A DNA stretch of 59,041 bases, from assembly GCA_015065135.1 (NCBI GenBank), contig SVQY01000011.1, positions 1 to 59,041 of the forward strand, in the 5' to 3' direction. The stretch is from Oscillospiraceae bacterium. Its GTDB lineage: Bacteria; Bacillota; Clostridia; Oscillospirales; CAG-272. The notes below the pieces were generated by a model, which saw only the letters and a program-made list of their open reading frames with translations, did no database searches and was not told the origin of the DNA. How positions within the stretch are numbered: the stretch's first letter is position 1; each line of letters begins with the position of its first letter. Positions 37,714 to 47,467 of this stretch are shown here, piece after piece. The position numbers and the translations under genes are program-made.

Positions 37714-39147
37714 ATGAGTAAAAATGAGCTTACACCGACCGGGCAAAGAGAAAAATTCTCCTCCCGTCTCGGCTTTTTGCTGATCTCGGCAGGCTGCGCC
37801 ATCGGTCTTGGCAACGTTTACCGCTTTCCCATCATTACCGGCGCTTACGGCGGCGCGCTGTTCGTGCTGGTCTATCTTTCCTTCCTGCTTCTTCTCGGCA
37901 TTCCCGTGATGTGCGCCGAGCTTGCGGTGGGCCGCGCCAGTCAGCGCAGCATCGCCACCTCCTTTGAGAAGCTGGAAAAGCCGGGTCAGAAATGGCATTG
38001 GATGAAGTTCCTCGGCATCGGTGGCAACTATCTGCTGATGATGTGCTACACCGTTATTGCCGGCTGGATGCTGCTCTATTTCTGCAAGTATCTGTGCAAT
38101 CCCGAGGTGGCCGACGGCGTGCGCTTTATGAGCATTTCGGGCGCTGAGGCGCTGGGCGCGCACTTTGGTGCCACCGTCAGCAGCACCGGCACGGTGATCG
38201 CCTCCACCCTTGTCACCATCGTGCTCTGCTTCCTGGTCTGCTCCCTCGGCCTGCAAAAGGGCGTGGAGCGCGTTACAAAGTATATGATGCTCGCGCTGTT
38301 CGCGCTGATCATCGGCCTCGCCATCTACAGCTGCACGCTGTCGGGGGCAGGGGAGGGCCTGAAGTTCTATCTGATCCCCTCGGCCGAAAGCCTGAAGAAC
38401 GTGAACGTGGGCACCGTGATCACCGCGGCAATGGGGCAGGCCTTCTTCACCCTCAGCGTCGGTATCGGCTCTATCGCCATCTTCGGCAGCTATATCGGCA
38501 AGGATCGCTCGCTGCTGGGCGAGGCGGTGACCATCACCGCGCTGGATACCTTTGTGGCGTTGGCCTCCGGCTTCATTATTTTCCCCGCCTGCTTCACCTT
38601 TGCCGGCGGCGTGAACGCGGATGCCTCCACCGTGGGTGCCTCCTTCCTCTTTACCACCCTTTCTGCCATTTTCAATGCGATGGGACCGATCACCGGCCGC
38701 ATCATCGGCACGCTGTTCTTCCTCTTTATGATCTTCGCGGCCTATTCCACCGTGATCGCCGTGTTTGAGAATATCATCTCCTTCTGGCTGGATATGACCA
38801 AGCTGAAGCGCTGGCAGATCTGCCTCATCAACATCGGCCTCATTTCGGTGCTGGCTCTGCCCGCGGTGTTCAGCCTTGGACTCTGGGATCAGGTCACCGT
38901 GCTGGGAATGGGCTTTCTGGATCTGGAGGATTTCATCGTTTCCAACCTGCTGCTGCCCCTCGGCAGCGTGCTGTACGTGGTGTTCTGCACCACTCGCTAC
39001 GGCTGGGGCTGGGACGGCTTCTTCGGTGAGATCAATGCCGGAAACGGCCTGAAGCTGCCCAAGTGGATCCGCATTTATATGACCTTCGTGCTGCCTCTCA
39101 TCATCCTCGCGCTGATGGTGGTCTCGCTCGTGGGCAAGTTCGCATAA
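37714..39147 (+). CDS. sodium-dependent NSS-family transporter
   Basis: A 477-residue inner-membrane protein of the neurotransmitter:sodium symporter family, with the LeuT-type fold. The start of the first transmembrane segment (GCAIGLGNVYRFP) holds the Na+ and substrate contacts, and about 11-12 hydrophobic segments follow. Bacterial members import amino acids such as leucine, tryptophan or tyrosine with Na+. GGAGTT precedes the ATG weakly. A terminator follows the gene. Confidence 0.92.
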   Translation: MSKNELTPTGQREKFSSRLGFLLISAGCAIGLGNVYRFPIITGAYGGALFVLVYLSFLLLLGIPVMCAELAVGRASQRSIATSFEKLEKPGQKWHWMKFLGIGGNYLLMMCYTVIAGWMLLYFCKYLCNPEVADGVRFMSISGAEALGAHFGATVSSTGTVIASTLVTIVLCFLVCSLGLQKGVERVTKYMMLALFALIIGLAIYSCTLSGAGEGLKFYLIPSAESLKNVNVGTVITAAMGQAFFTLSVGIGSIAIFGSYIGKDRSLLGEAVTITALDTFVALASGFIIFPACFTFAGGVNADASTVGASFLFTTLSAIFNAMGPITGRIIGTLFFLFMIFAAYSTVIAVFENIISFWLDMTKLKRWQICLINIGLISVLALPAVFSLGLWDQVTVLGMGFLDLEDFIVSNLLLPLGSVLYVVFCTTRYGWGWDGFFGEINAGNGLKLPKWIRIYMTFVLPLIILALMVVSLVGKFA

Positions 39148-39150
39148 GCA

Positions 39151-39187
39151 AAAAAGAGCAGCCGTGCAGGCTGCTCTTTTTTTGTGC
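39151..39187 (+). terminator. terminator after the transporter gene
   Basis: Hairpin AGAGCAGCC-GTGCA-GGCTGCTCT followed by seven T. Confidence 0.9.
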
Positions 39188-39337
39188 CCTGTGGCATCGG
39201 TGATGCCGCGTTGATAATATATTATATATTATATTAAATGTGTGAAAAGTTTCGTTTCGGTTTATTTTTCTGTGGTAAAATGTCGCGAAAGCTCGCATTC
39301 TGACCCAAATTGTCAAAACGATTACAGGAGTGATGAT

Positions 39338-40969
39338 ATGAGTACACAGATCCTTGACGGTAAGCGCTATGCGCAAATGCTGCTGGGCGGCGCAGCCCTG
39401 CTTTCCGCACACGCGGAGGAGCTGAACGCCCTGAACGTTTTTCCCGTTTGCGACGGCGATACCGGTACCAATATGAGCAAGACCATGCAGGGCGGTCTTG
39501 CGGAGCTGGACGATGGACAAAGCGCCATCGGCCGGCTCTCCAATCTCTTTGCCAAGGGCATCCTGCTCTCTGCCAGAGGCAATTCCGGCGTGATCCTTTC
39601 CCAGATCTTTGCCGGCATCAATGAAAAATTAAAGGAATATGAGACCGTCAATGCCATCGAGCTGGCCGATGCTTACCGCAATGGCATTGCCAAATCCTAT
39701 GCGGCGGTACAGAACCCCACCGAGGGCACCATCCTCACGGTGTTCCGCGAGAGCACCGAGTACGCAAGAGCGCGTATTGACGAGAGCTCCACGGTAGAGG
39801 ATTTCTTCCGCTTGCATATCGATGAGGCGCGCCGCTGCCTGCAGAAGACCAAGGAGCTGCTGCCCGTGCTGGCCGAGGCCGACGTGGTAGACTCGGGCGC
39901 TGCCGGCTACCTTTTCATCGCAGAGGGCATGTACGAGGCGCTGAGCGGTAAAAAGATCGAGTATCAGCCCCAGCCGCAGCAGGAGGCACGGCTGGATATC
40001 GATGCCTTCACGCGTGACAGCGTGCTGGAGTTCGGCTATTGCACCGAGGTGCTGATCCGTCTGACCACCGCCAAGGTGGATCCCGACACCTTCGCTCTTG
40101 ACACCGTGCTGCAAGCGCTGCAGGCGCTGCAGGGCGAGAGCGTGGTGGCCTATAAGCAGGACGATATCGTTAAGGTGCACGTGCATACCTTTACCCCCGG
40201 CGCCGTGCTGGCGGCACTGCAGAATTACGGCGAGTTCCTGACCGTTAAGATCGAGAATATGTCGCTGGGTCACTCGGAGAGCGAGCGCCCCAAGCCCGAG
40301 AAGAAAAAGCCCTTCTCGGTGGTGGCGGTGGCCGCGGGCGAGGGCATTGCCGCGCTCTTTACCGATATGGGCGCGGATCAGATCATCGAGGGCGGTCAGT
40401 CCTTCAATCCCTCGGCAGAGGATTTTGTCAAGGCCTTCCGGCACTGTAACAGCGAGCATATCATCGTGCTGCCCAACAACAAGAACGTGGTCATGGCCGC
40501 CAAGCAGGCCGCAGAGCTGTACGAGGAGGCCGAGATCCATGTGATCGAGACCAAGAATATCATGCAGGGCTTTGGTGCCCTGTCGGTGATCACCCCCGGC
40601 ATTGATGACGTGGCGGCGCAGATCAGCGGTGCCACCCGTGCCGCTGCAGACGTGATCGACTGCGAGGTCACCGCCGCCGTGCGGGACGCCCACGTTGGTG
40701 GCTTTGATATCAAGGCAGGGGACTTTATGGCCATCAGCGGTGGCCACATCGTGGCCGTCAAGCCCACCGCCGAGGAGGCGCTGCTGGAGATGCTGGCAGG
40801 GGCGGATGCCGACCTTTGTGAGATCATCACCGTGTTCGTGGGCAAGGCCGTTACCGAGGAGCGCCGTGCGGCGCTGGCCGAGGCGCTGGAGGAGACCTAC
40901 GGGGACTGCGAGATCTCCTTCTACGAGGGCGGTCAGGAGATCTACGACTACTATCTGGCTTTGGAATAA
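39338..40969 (+). CDS. fakA: fatty acid kinase FakA-like
   Basis: A 543-residue protein. The DhaL-type ATP-binding domain comes first (NVFPVCDGDTGTNM with the Mg-binding aspartates, then SARGNSGVILSQIF), then the middle domain, and then a FakA C-terminal domain (EHIIVLPNNKNVVMAAKQA). FakA phosphorylates fatty acids held by FakB (DegV) proteins to acyl-phosphates. ACAGGAG precedes ATG 39338. It begins an operon of six genes with a PlsX-like protein, two DegV proteins, a GNAT and an acyl carrier protein, each within 20 bases of the next. Confidence 0.88.
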   Translation: MSTQILDGKRYAQMLLGGAALLSAHAEELNALNVFPVCDGDTGTNMSKTMQGGLAELDDGQSAIGRLSNLFAKGILLSARGNSGVILSQIFAGINEKLKEYETVNAIELADAYRNGIAKSYAAVQNPTEGTILTVFRESTEYARARIDESSTVEDFFRLHIDEARRCLQKTKELLPVLAEADVVDSGAAGYLFIAEGMYEALSGKKIEYQPQPQQEARLDIDAFTRDSVLEFGYCTEVLIRLTTAKVDPDTFALDTVLQALQALQGESVVAYKQDDIVKVHVHTFTPGAVLAALQNYGEFLTVKIENMSLGHSESERPKPEKKKPFSVVAVAAGEGIAALFTDMGADQIIEGGQSFNPSAEDFVKAFRHCNSEHIIVLPNNKNVVMAAKQAAELYEEAEIHVIETKNIMQGFGALSVITPGIDDVAAQISGATRAAADVIDCEVTAAVRDAHVGGFDIKAGDFMAISGGHIVAVKPTAEEALLEMLAGADADLCEIITVFVGKAVTEERRAALAEALEETYGDCEISFYEGGQEIYDYYLALE

Positions 40970-40979
40970 GAGGTGCGAA

Positions 40980-41972
40980 ATGGAAAAATTTGTAAAGATA
41001 CTGATCGATACCAAGGGCGGCGATAAGGGCCCTGCTACTATGATCAAGGGCGCCGCTCTGGCGCTGGAAAAATATCCGCAGCTGCAGGTGGCGCTCTCCG
41101 GCGATACCGCCGTGATCACCGCCGAGTGCGCGGCGCTGGGCATGCCAATGGATCGCGTGGAGATCCTGGAGGCCCCCGGCGAGATCACCAACTACGATAA
41201 CCCTGCCGAGGCGCTTTTCCGCAAGACCGATTCCTCTATGCTCCGCGGCTTCGCGGCGCTGGAGCAGCGCGAGGAGCTTTTCGGCATGATCACCACCGGC
41301 AACACCGGCGTGGTCATCACCGCGGCCATCCGTTACCTTTCGGGCAAGGATCGCGTGCGCCCCGCGCTGGCAGCCGTGCTGCCGGCACAAAAGGGCGGCT
41401 TTACCTGCCTTGTGGATACCGGTGCCACCGTAGATTGTACAGCGCCCATCCTACAGCATTTCGCGCACCTCGGTGCCGCGCTGATGCGCGATATGTACGG
41501 CATCGAGAGCCCCCGTGTGGGTCTGCTCTCCAACGGCTCTGAGGCCGGTAAGGGCAACAAGCTGGTCAAGGAGACCTATCCGCTGCTGGAGGCCGACGAG
41601 GCGCTGAACTTTGTGGGCAATATCGAGGGCACCAACGCCCTTTCGGGGGATTGCGACGTGCTGGTCTGTGACGGCTTTGCCGGCAACCAGGTGCTGAAGG
41701 TCACCGAGGGCACTGCCACCCGTATCATCACCGACGTGATGAAATACGCCCATCGCACCGGCAGCAAGGAGGTCATGCAGCTGGGTGCCCACCTGATGAG
41801 CCTGTACGACATCGGCTCGCTGGGCGGCGGCATCCTGCTCGGCACCGCAAAGCCGGTCATCAAGGCCAGAGGCAGTGCAGGGGAGAGCGCCGTGGTCAAT
41901 ACGGTGGGTATGATGCTCAACCTGGCCGCCAATAAGGCCGTATTCGATACCAAGGATAACAAAGTAAATTGA
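40980..41972 (+). CDS. PlsX-like acyl-phosphate:ACP acyltransferase (divergent)
   Basis: A 330-residue protein of the PlsX/phosphotransacetylase fold. The family start DAMGGD is DTKGGDKGP here, TGNTG is kept (TTGNTGVVI), and the usual GANVDC appears as DTGATVDC. PlsX links acyl-ACP with acyl-phosphate, the product of FakA. The length is normal. The changes in conserved motifs suggest a side branch of the family adapted to this operon. The RBS is GAGG. Confidence 0.82.
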   Translation: MEKFVKILIDTKGGDKGPATMIKGAALALEKYPQLQVALSGDTAVITAECAALGMPMDRVEILEAPGEITNYDNPAEALFRKTDSSMLRGFAALEQREELFGMITTGNTGVVITAAIRYLSGKDRVRPALAAVLPAQKGGFTCLVDTGATVDCTAPILQHFAHLGAALMRDMYGIESPRVGLLSNGSEAGKGNKLVKETYPLLEADEALNFVGNIEGTNALSGDCDVLVCDGFAGNQVLKVTEGTATRIITDVMKYAHRTGSKEVMQLGAHLMSLYDIGSLGGGILLGTAKPVIKARGSAGESAVVNTVGMMLNLAANKAVFDTKDNKVN

Positions 41973-41985
41973 GGGAGGCAGAAAT

Positions 41986-42888
41986 ATGTCCAAGATCAGA
42001 ATTATGTGTACCTCTACCGGCTGCATCGACTATGCGCCTGCCCGGTACAAGGAGCTGGATATCGATATCCTTCGCATCCACGTGATCTTCAACGGCAAGG
42101 AGTACAAGGAGGGCCTGGATCTGGACCCCGTGGCATTCTACGAGCAGCTGGAGACCATCAAGGATCCCAAAAACAACCTGCCGCATACCGCGATGCCGGA
42201 TACCGAGGAGATCTGCGGCTACTTTGAAAGCGCCATTGCCAACGGCTATGAGGAGGCCATCGTGTTCACGCTTTCCTCGGCGCTGGGCGGCACCTTCAAC
42301 AAGATCGGCCTTTTGGCCGAGCAGTATGCCGACCGCCTCAAGGTGCATATGGTGGATACCAAGATCACCTGCTTCGGCGAGGGCCTGCTGGCCATCAAGG
42401 CAGCCGAAATGGCCGCCGCCGGCAAGAGCTCGGCAGAGATCCTGCGCGAGGTAGAGTGGATGCGCCGCCGTCAGGCCTTTCTCGGCGTGGACGGTAAGCT
42501 GGATTACCTCATCTACAACGGCAGACTGAAGGGCGGCAAGGCCTTTATGGGCCAGCTGCTGAACATCTGCCCGGTGCTGCAGTTCACCCCCGAGGGCGAG
42601 TGCGGCGCGCTGGAGAGCGTGCGTACCCAGAAAAAGGCGCTGGCGCGCCTTTGCGAGCTGATGCGTGAGAAGATCGGCGATCGCGACCCCAAGGACTACA
42701 TTCTGTTCCACATCTATACCGGCCCCTCGCTCATCGAGCAGCTGCGCGGTATCGAAGCAAGATTTGGCATCGAGACCAACCACGAGGCGGTGATCATGTC
42801 CCCCGTGAGCGGTGCCAACAACGGCCCCTGGCTGGCAGGCTACGGTTATCTGCCCCTGCGCCGTGCCGATGAAGCTTTGGATGACTGA
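41986..42888 (+). CDS. DegV-family fatty-acid binding protein (FakB-like), copy 1
   Basis: A 300-residue EDD-fold protein that holds one fatty acid for FakA. The family motifs are altered but recognisable: CTSTGCIDYAP at the start (usual DST), LPHTAMP (the Thr that meets the carboxylate) and TLSSALGGTFN (usual SSxLSGTY). It is very similar to the next gene, so the two arose by duplication. GGGAGG precedes the ATG. Confidence 0.88.
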   Translation: MSKIRIMCTSTGCIDYAPARYKELDIDILRIHVIFNGKEYKEGLDLDPVAFYEQLETIKDPKNNLPHTAMPDTEEICGYFESAIANGYEEAIVFTLSSALGGTFNKIGLLAEQYADRLKVHMVDTKITCFGEGLLAIKAAEMAAAGKSSAEILREVEWMRRRQAFLGVDGKLDYLIYNGRLKGGKAFMGQLLNICPVLQFTPEGECGALESVRTQKKALARLCELMREKIGDRDPKDYILFHIYTGPSLIEQLRGIEARFGIETNHEAVIMSPVSGANNGPWLAGYGYLPLRRADEALDD

Positions 42889-42904
42889 TTTTTAAGGAGA
42901 TATT

Positions 42905-43807
42905 ATGAGCAAGATCAAGATCGTTTGTACCTCTACCGGCTGCATCGAGTATGCCCCCGAGCGCTATCGTGGCCTGAACATCGACATTCTGCGCATGCGC
43001 GTGAAATATGACGGCCAGGAGCACCTGGAGGGTCCCGACCTGGACCCCGCACATTACTATAATTATCTGGAGACAGTGAAGGAGCCGAAGAAGAACCTGC
43101 CCCGCACCTCTACCCCTGCCACCGAGGAGGTGCAGGACTGCTTTGCGCGTGCGCTGGCCGAGGGCTATGACGAGGTGATGGTCTTTACCATCTCCACCGG
43201 CCTCAGCACCACCTACAATATGGTCAACGTAGTGGCCAAGGATTTTGAGGGCAAGCTGAAGATCCACGTGATCGATACCAAGATTACCTGCTTCAACGAG
43301 GGCTTCCTCGCCGTGAGGGCCGCCCAGATGGCAGAGCAGGGAATGCCCTCCGAGCAGATCCTGAAGGAGATCGAGTGGATGAAGCGCCATCAGCTGCTGA
43401 TCGGCGTGGACGGCAAGCTGGATTACCTCATCTATAACGGCAGACTGAAGGGCGGCAAGGCCTTTATGGGTCAGTTGCTCAAGATCTGCCCCGTGGTCTA
43501 TTTCAACGAGCAGGGCGAGCTGGTGCCGTTGGAGAGCGTCCGCACCCCCAAAAAGGCGCTGATCCGTATGTGCGAGGAGGTCAAGGCACGCATCGGTGAC
43601 CGCGACCCCAAGGATTACCTGCTCTGGCATATGTACACCGGCCCCTCGCTTATTGCGCAGCTGCGTGAGATGGAGGGCAGCCTCGGCGTGCAGACCAACC
43701 ACGAGGGCGTGGTCATGTCCCCGGTCAGCGGTGCCCACAACGGCCCTTGGCTGGCAGGCTACAGCCTGGTATTCCTGCGCCGCGAGGATGAGCCGCTGGA
43801 GGACTGA
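42905..43807 (+). CDS. DegV-family fatty-acid binding protein (FakB-like), copy 2
   Basis: A 300-residue paralogue of the gene before it, colinear throughout, with CTSTGCIEYAP, LPRTSTP and TISTGLSTTYN in the same places. In Firmicutes, FakB paralogues differ in their preference for saturated or unsaturated fatty acids, so the pair probably widens the substrate range. AAGGAG precedes the ATG. Confidence 0.88.
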   Translation: MSKIKIVCTSTGCIEYAPERYRGLNIDILRMRVKYDGQEHLEGPDLDPAHYYNYLETVKEPKKNLPRTSTPATEEVQDCFARALAEGYDEVMVFTISTGLSTTYNMVNVVAKDFEGKLKIHVIDTKITCFNEGFLAVRAAQMAEQGMPSEQILKEIEWMKRHQLLIGVDGKLDYLIYNGRLKGGKAFMGQLLKICPVVYFNEQGELVPLESVRTPKKALIRMCEEVKARIGDRDPKDYLLWHMYTGPSLIAQLREMEGSLGVQTNHEGVVMSPVSGAHNGPWLAGYSLVFLRREDEPLED

Positions 43808-43808
43808 A

Positions 43809-44933
43809 ATGGTAGAGATCAAGGAAGTCAAAACGCGGAAGGACATCAAGGAGTTTATTGAATTTCCTTTACGGCTTTACAAAAACGTACCCTATTTCGT
43901 GCCACCGCTTTACGGTGACGAAAAGAAGCTGCTGCAGACCGGCGGCTGCAACAAAAATGCCGACTCGGTCTTTTATCTGGCGGTGCGTGACGGCAAGACC
44001 GTAGGCAGGATCCACGGTATCATCCAAAAGGAGTATAACGCCCGTCACAACACCAGAAAGGCGCGCTTTACCCGCTTTGACAGCATCGACGACGGCGAGG
44101 TGGCAAAGGCGCTGTTTGACGCGGTGGAAAAGTGGGGCGTTGCCCACGGTATGCAGGAGCTTTGCGGTCCCCTGGGCTTTAACGATATGGAGCGCGAGGG
44201 CTTGCTGGTAGAGGGCTTTGAGGAGCTTGCCACCTTTGAGGAGCAGTATAATTACGCCTACTACGGTCCGCTGCTGGAGGGCGTGGGCTTTGCCAAGGAG
44301 GTGGACTGGCTAGAGTTTGAGCTTCGCCGTCCCGAACGCTCAAACGAGATGCTGAAGCGTGCCGCCCAGCGCTCGCTGGAGATCAATCACCTGCACCTTG
44401 GCGATATGTCGCTGCCCAAGCGAAAGTACATCGAAAAGTACCGAGACGGCTTTTTTGAATGCCTGGATCGCTGCTACCGCCACCTGTACGGTGTGGTGGA
44501 GCTGACCCGCGCGGAGCAGGACGATCTGATCTCACAGTTTATGCTGCTGATCGATAAAAAATATGCCATCTTCATCTGTGACGAGCAGGAGAAGGTGGTG
44601 GGCTTCGGCCTTTGCTTCCCCTCGCTTGGCAAGGCGCTGCAAAAAAGCGGTGGCAGACTGACGCTGCCTGCCATCTGCCGCGTGCTGCGCGCGGCACGCG
44701 ACCCCAAGGGGCTGGATCTGGCCCTTGTGGCGGTGCTGCCCGAGTATCAGCTCTCGGGCGTGAACGCGGTGCTGCTCAATTTCATTGCCGAGGCGCTGGA
44801 AAGCGGCTGCGTCGAGACCTGCGAGAGCAATCTGAACCTGGAGACCAACACGGCGGTGATGGCGCAATGGAAGTATTTCAACGCCCGTCAGCACAAGCGC
44901 CGCCGCGCATATATTAAACAAATAGGAGAATAA
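43809..44933 (+). CDS. GNAT-like N-acyltransferase of the lipid operon
   Basis: A 374-residue cytoplasmic protein of the two-GNAT-fold group (opening KTRKDIKEFIEFPLRLY and VPPLYGDEKKLL). The acyl-donor region is LALVAVLPEYQLSGVNAVLL. Such genes occur near acyl carrier proteins and in lipid clusters, where they may use acyl-ACP to acylate an amine. Start ATG 43809 is one base after the preceding stop, and ACP follows two bases later. The product of the operon may be an unusual amide-linked lipid; this is inference. Confidence 0.65.
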   Translation: MVEIKEVKTRKDIKEFIEFPLRLYKNVPYFVPPLYGDEKKLLQTGGCNKNADSVFYLAVRDGKTVGRIHGIIQKEYNARHNTRKARFTRFDSIDDGEVAKALFDAVEKWGVAHGMQELCGPLGFNDMEREGLLVEGFEELATFEEQYNYAYYGPLLEGVGFAKEVDWLEFELRRPERSNEMLKRAAQRSLEINHLHLGDMSLPKRKYIEKYRDGFFECLDRCYRHLYGVVELTRAEQDDLISQFMLLIDKKYAIFICDEQEKVVGFGLCFPSLGKALQKSGGRLTLPAICRVLRAARDPKGLDLALVAVLPEYQLSGVNAVLLNFIAEALESGCVETCESNLNLETNTAVMAQWKYFNARQHKRRRAYIKQIGE

Positions 44934-44935
44934 CC

Positions 44936-45157
44936 ATGCTGGAAAAACTGAAAGTGATCATCAAAAAGGTATTGCCCCATGTGGACGTGGATCGTGTGAC
45001 CGAGCAGACCAATCTGCTCACCGATCTTGGCTTTGATTCGCTGGCGCTGATGATGCTCTCGATGGAGATCGAGGAGGCATTTCAGTTCCGCTTCACCGAG
45101 TTCGTACGCTTCGAGACGGTCGGTGACGTTTGCGGCTATCTGGAAAGCCGCGTCTGA
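44936..45157 (+). CDS. acyl carrier protein
   Basis: A 73-residue ACP with the phosphopantetheine serine in LGFDSLALM (Ser35). It is acidic and helical as usual. GGAGAA precedes the ATG. As it is the last gene of this operon and differs from the main AcpP consensus (DSL with FDSLAL), it probably serves this pathway only. Confidence 0.9.
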   Translation: MLEKLKVIIKKVLPHVDVDRVTEQTNLLTDLGFDSLALMMLSMEIEEAFQFRFTEFVRFETVGDVCGYLESRV

Positions 45158-45171
45158 GCACACGGAAAAGA

Positions 45172-45211
45172 GAAAAGCCCCGGGCATCCAAACGGATGCC
45201 CGGGGCTTTTC
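45172..45211 (+). terminator. terminator of the lipid operon
   Basis: Hairpin GAAAAGCCCCGGGCATCC-AAAC-GGATGCCCGGGGCTTTTC. Confidence 0.9.
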
Positions 45212-45255
45212 CGCCTCCGCACTGCATCCGGCTGCGCACGATGTTCGCACAAAAT

Positions 45256-45370
45256 TTAGCCTTCCCCAGTGGTGGGAATTGCCCTCGCTACGCGAGCGCG
45301 TCGACACACTGCTTTGCAGTGGTCGCGGGGACCGCGATAGCGGTGGATGAGGTGTTCTCCCGTCTCCGCG
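45256..45370. repeat. dispersed intergenic palindrome copy
   Basis: A degenerate copy of the family seen at 37420-37470, with TTTAGCCTTCCCCAG, an inserted hairpin (CACTGCTTTGCAGTG) and GGACCGCGATAGCGGTGG. It has no coding value. Confidence 0.55.
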
Positions 45371-45428
45371 CCGCATCAGGTCATCACTCAACATATTTCA
45401 AAAGCATTTGTAAATTATGAACAAAGTA

Positions 45429-45457
45429 TTGACAAATGATTTCAAAATTGCTATAAT
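45429..45457 (+). promoter_or_regulatory. promoter of exported-protein pair
   Basis: TTGACA and TATAAT with a 17-base spacer. Confidence 0.88.
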
Positions 45458-45518
45458 ATAAGTGAAAGCCCCCACTTTTTCGGAATTTTCCACGAAATAC
45501 GCAAAGGAGGTGCCCACC

Positions 45519-46418
45519 TTGACGAAAAAAAGATGGCCTTGGATCACGGTCGCCCTTGTGGCGGTGATCGCCCTCGCTACCGTTGGCGCGGTGCTGTATC
45601 ACAACGCGCAAAAGCCGACGCGCCCGGCGGAAACAGAGCCGGCGTTTTGTGCGGACGGCTTCTGGCAGTACGAAAAGGCCTATTTGAAGGACGTGTATTT
45701 TTCGCAGGGTAAGGTCTACTACACCGTGGTCAATGATACCGGTTTTTCCTTTGATGCCGGCGAGCGCCCCAAGGTGTACCGCAAGGAAAACGGCGTCTGG
45801 ACGCAGCATCATATCTGGCAGAACACCACCGAGATGGGCGCTCATCTGAAGCCGCGTGCCAGTGGCAGCTATAGCGAGGCGGTGCGCCGCTTCAGCACCG
45901 AGGCCGACCTCATCGGCGAATACCTGCTGACCTACGGCGAGCGCAAGGGCAGCAACGGCGAGGTCCATGCTATCGTCGGCTATCTCACCATCACCGAGGA
46001 GATGATCGACTATATGGGCATCGAGGGGGAGCTGTACTATACCGACGACGGCATCCGGCAGAATACGCTGCTGACCCTGCAGGATCTGCGCTTTGACCGC
46101 TACGTGGTGAGCTATACGGTCACCAACAATACAGGTGTGCCGCAGGCAAGCTGGTATCAGCCCGTGATCGAGAAAAAGGTGAACGGCAGCTGGCAGCGCG
46201 TGGTGACCGATCCGCTTTATGATAACGATCTTGTTTGGGAGCTGGCGCACGGCGAGAGCGCCTCGGGGTGGTTCCATATGCCCCACGCCGGTCTTTCGCT
46301 GGTAGGGGAATACCGCTTCATTTTCGGCGGCTCTCCCGGCGATCCCGTCAGTAAATATACCGATCTCATCGTGGCGGAGCTGACCATTACCGCCGAGATG
46401 CTGGAGGGCGTGGTGTAA
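45519..46418 (+). CDS. exported protein with N-terminal anchor, copy 1
   Basis: A 299-residue protein: a basic start (TKKRWPW) and one transmembrane segment (ITVALVAVIALATVGAVL), then two similar beta-rich domains outside. The strands VYFSQGKVYYTVVNDTG and LRFDRYVVSYTVTNNTG begin the two domains and show their common origin. The start is TTG at 45519 with AAGGAGG before it. The next gene is a paralogue with the same leader. Function unknown. Confidence 0.75.
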   Translation: MTKKRWPWITVALVAVIALATVGAVLYHNAQKPTRPAETEPAFCADGFWQYEKAYLKDVYFSQGKVYYTVVNDTGFSFDAGERPKVYRKENGVWTQHHIWQNTTEMGAHLKPRASGSYSEAVRRFSTEADLIGEYLLTYGERKGSNGEVHAIVGYLTITEEMIDYMGIEGELYYTDDGIRQNTLLTLQDLRFDRYVVSYTVTNNTGVPQASWYQPVIEKKVNGSWQRVVTDPLYDNDLVWELAHGESASGWFHMPHAGLSLVGEYRFIFGGSPGDPVSKYTDLIVAELTITAEMLEGVV

Positions 46419-46492
46419 GAGATTTTAATATATGTGATAAAAACTCGCTTTTTTTGGAATTTTCCGCAAAACACGCAAAGGAGGTGCCCACC

Positions 46493-47410
46493 TTGAAGAA
46501 AAAAAGATGGCTATGGATCACGGTCTCTCTTGTGGCGGCACTGGTGCTTTCTGTGCTTGGCACGGAATTTTATCAGATCGCCAAGGATGGGCGCAGCCGA
46601 TTGCTGGCGGCGCTGGAGCCGGAGGTGTACAAGGACGGCCGCAGGCAATTTCGGGATGCTTATCTGACCGACGTGTATTTTGAAAACGGGAAGGTCTGTT
46701 ACACCGTGGTCAACAACACGCCCATGAAATTTTCCGCAGGATATAACCCCGATCTCTATCGTAAGGAGAACGGTGCTTGGGTACCGTGGGATATATGGGC
46801 GGAGCATATTGAGCCCTCCAGGCATATCATGCCGAACACCACCACAACGCGCAGCTCACGGGTGCGGGCGGTCAGCGCAAAGGAGGACATCCTCGGGGAA
46901 TATTGCCTGATCTATGGGTATTGTATGGAGCGCTGCATCGTCGGCTATCTCACCATCACCGAGGAGATGATCGACTATATGGGCATCGAGGGGGAGCTGT
47001 ATTATACCGAGGACGGCATCCGACAGAACACGATGCTGACCTTGCGGGATCTTCACTTTGACCGCTACGTGGTGAGCTATACGGTCACCAACCATACCGG
47101 TATACGGCAGAGGGGCTGGTATCTGCCTATGATCGAAAAAAAGATCGACGGTGCCTGGCAGGAGGTCAAGATCCCCGCACCGTATGTCAGCGAAATGTAC
47201 TGGTCCCTGGAAAATGGCGAGAGCGCCTCGGGGTGGTTCCATATGCCTCACGACGGTCTTGCGCTAGTAGGGGAATATCGCTTCATCCTCGGCAACGATT
47301 GGTGCGAAATCGATCCGGACGGCAACCGCCACATCAGGTATTTTGAGGAGATGGATCACATCGTGGCGGAGCTGATCATTACCGCCGAGATGCTGGAGGG
47401 CGTGGTGTAA
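46493..47410 (+). CDS. exported protein with N-terminal anchor, copy 2
   Basis: A 305-residue paralogue of the gene before it, with the same two domains (VYFENGKVCYTVVNNTP, LHFDRYVVSYTVTNHTG), the same end (ITAEMLEGVV) and a TTG start after AAGGAGG. Even the ~40 bases before the start are alike in both, so the duplication included the leader. Confidence 0.75.
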   Translation: MKKKRWLWITVSLVAALVLSVLGTEFYQIAKDGRSRLLAALEPEVYKDGRRQFRDAYLTDVYFENGKVCYTVVNNTPMKFSAGYNPDLYRKENGAWVPWDIWAEHIEPSRHIMPNTTTTRSSRVRAVSAKEDILGEYCLIYGYCMERCIVGYLTITEEMIDYMGIEGELYYTEDGIRQNTMLTLRDLHFDRYVVSYTVTNHTGIRQRGWYLPMIEKKIDGAWQEVKIPAPYVSEMYWSLENGESASGWFHMPHDGLALVGEYRFILGNDWCEIDPDGNRHIRYFEEMDHIVAELIITAEMLEGVV

Positions 47411-47426
47411 GCGCGTCTGACTATAG

Positions 47427-47462
47427 AAAAAGGCCCGATACCGATCGGTATCGGGCCTTTTT
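47427..47462. terminator. bidirectional terminator
   Basis: AAAAAGGCCCGATACC-GATC-GGTATCGGGCCTTTTT between convergent genes. Confidence 0.92.
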
Positions 47463-47467
47463 GCCGC

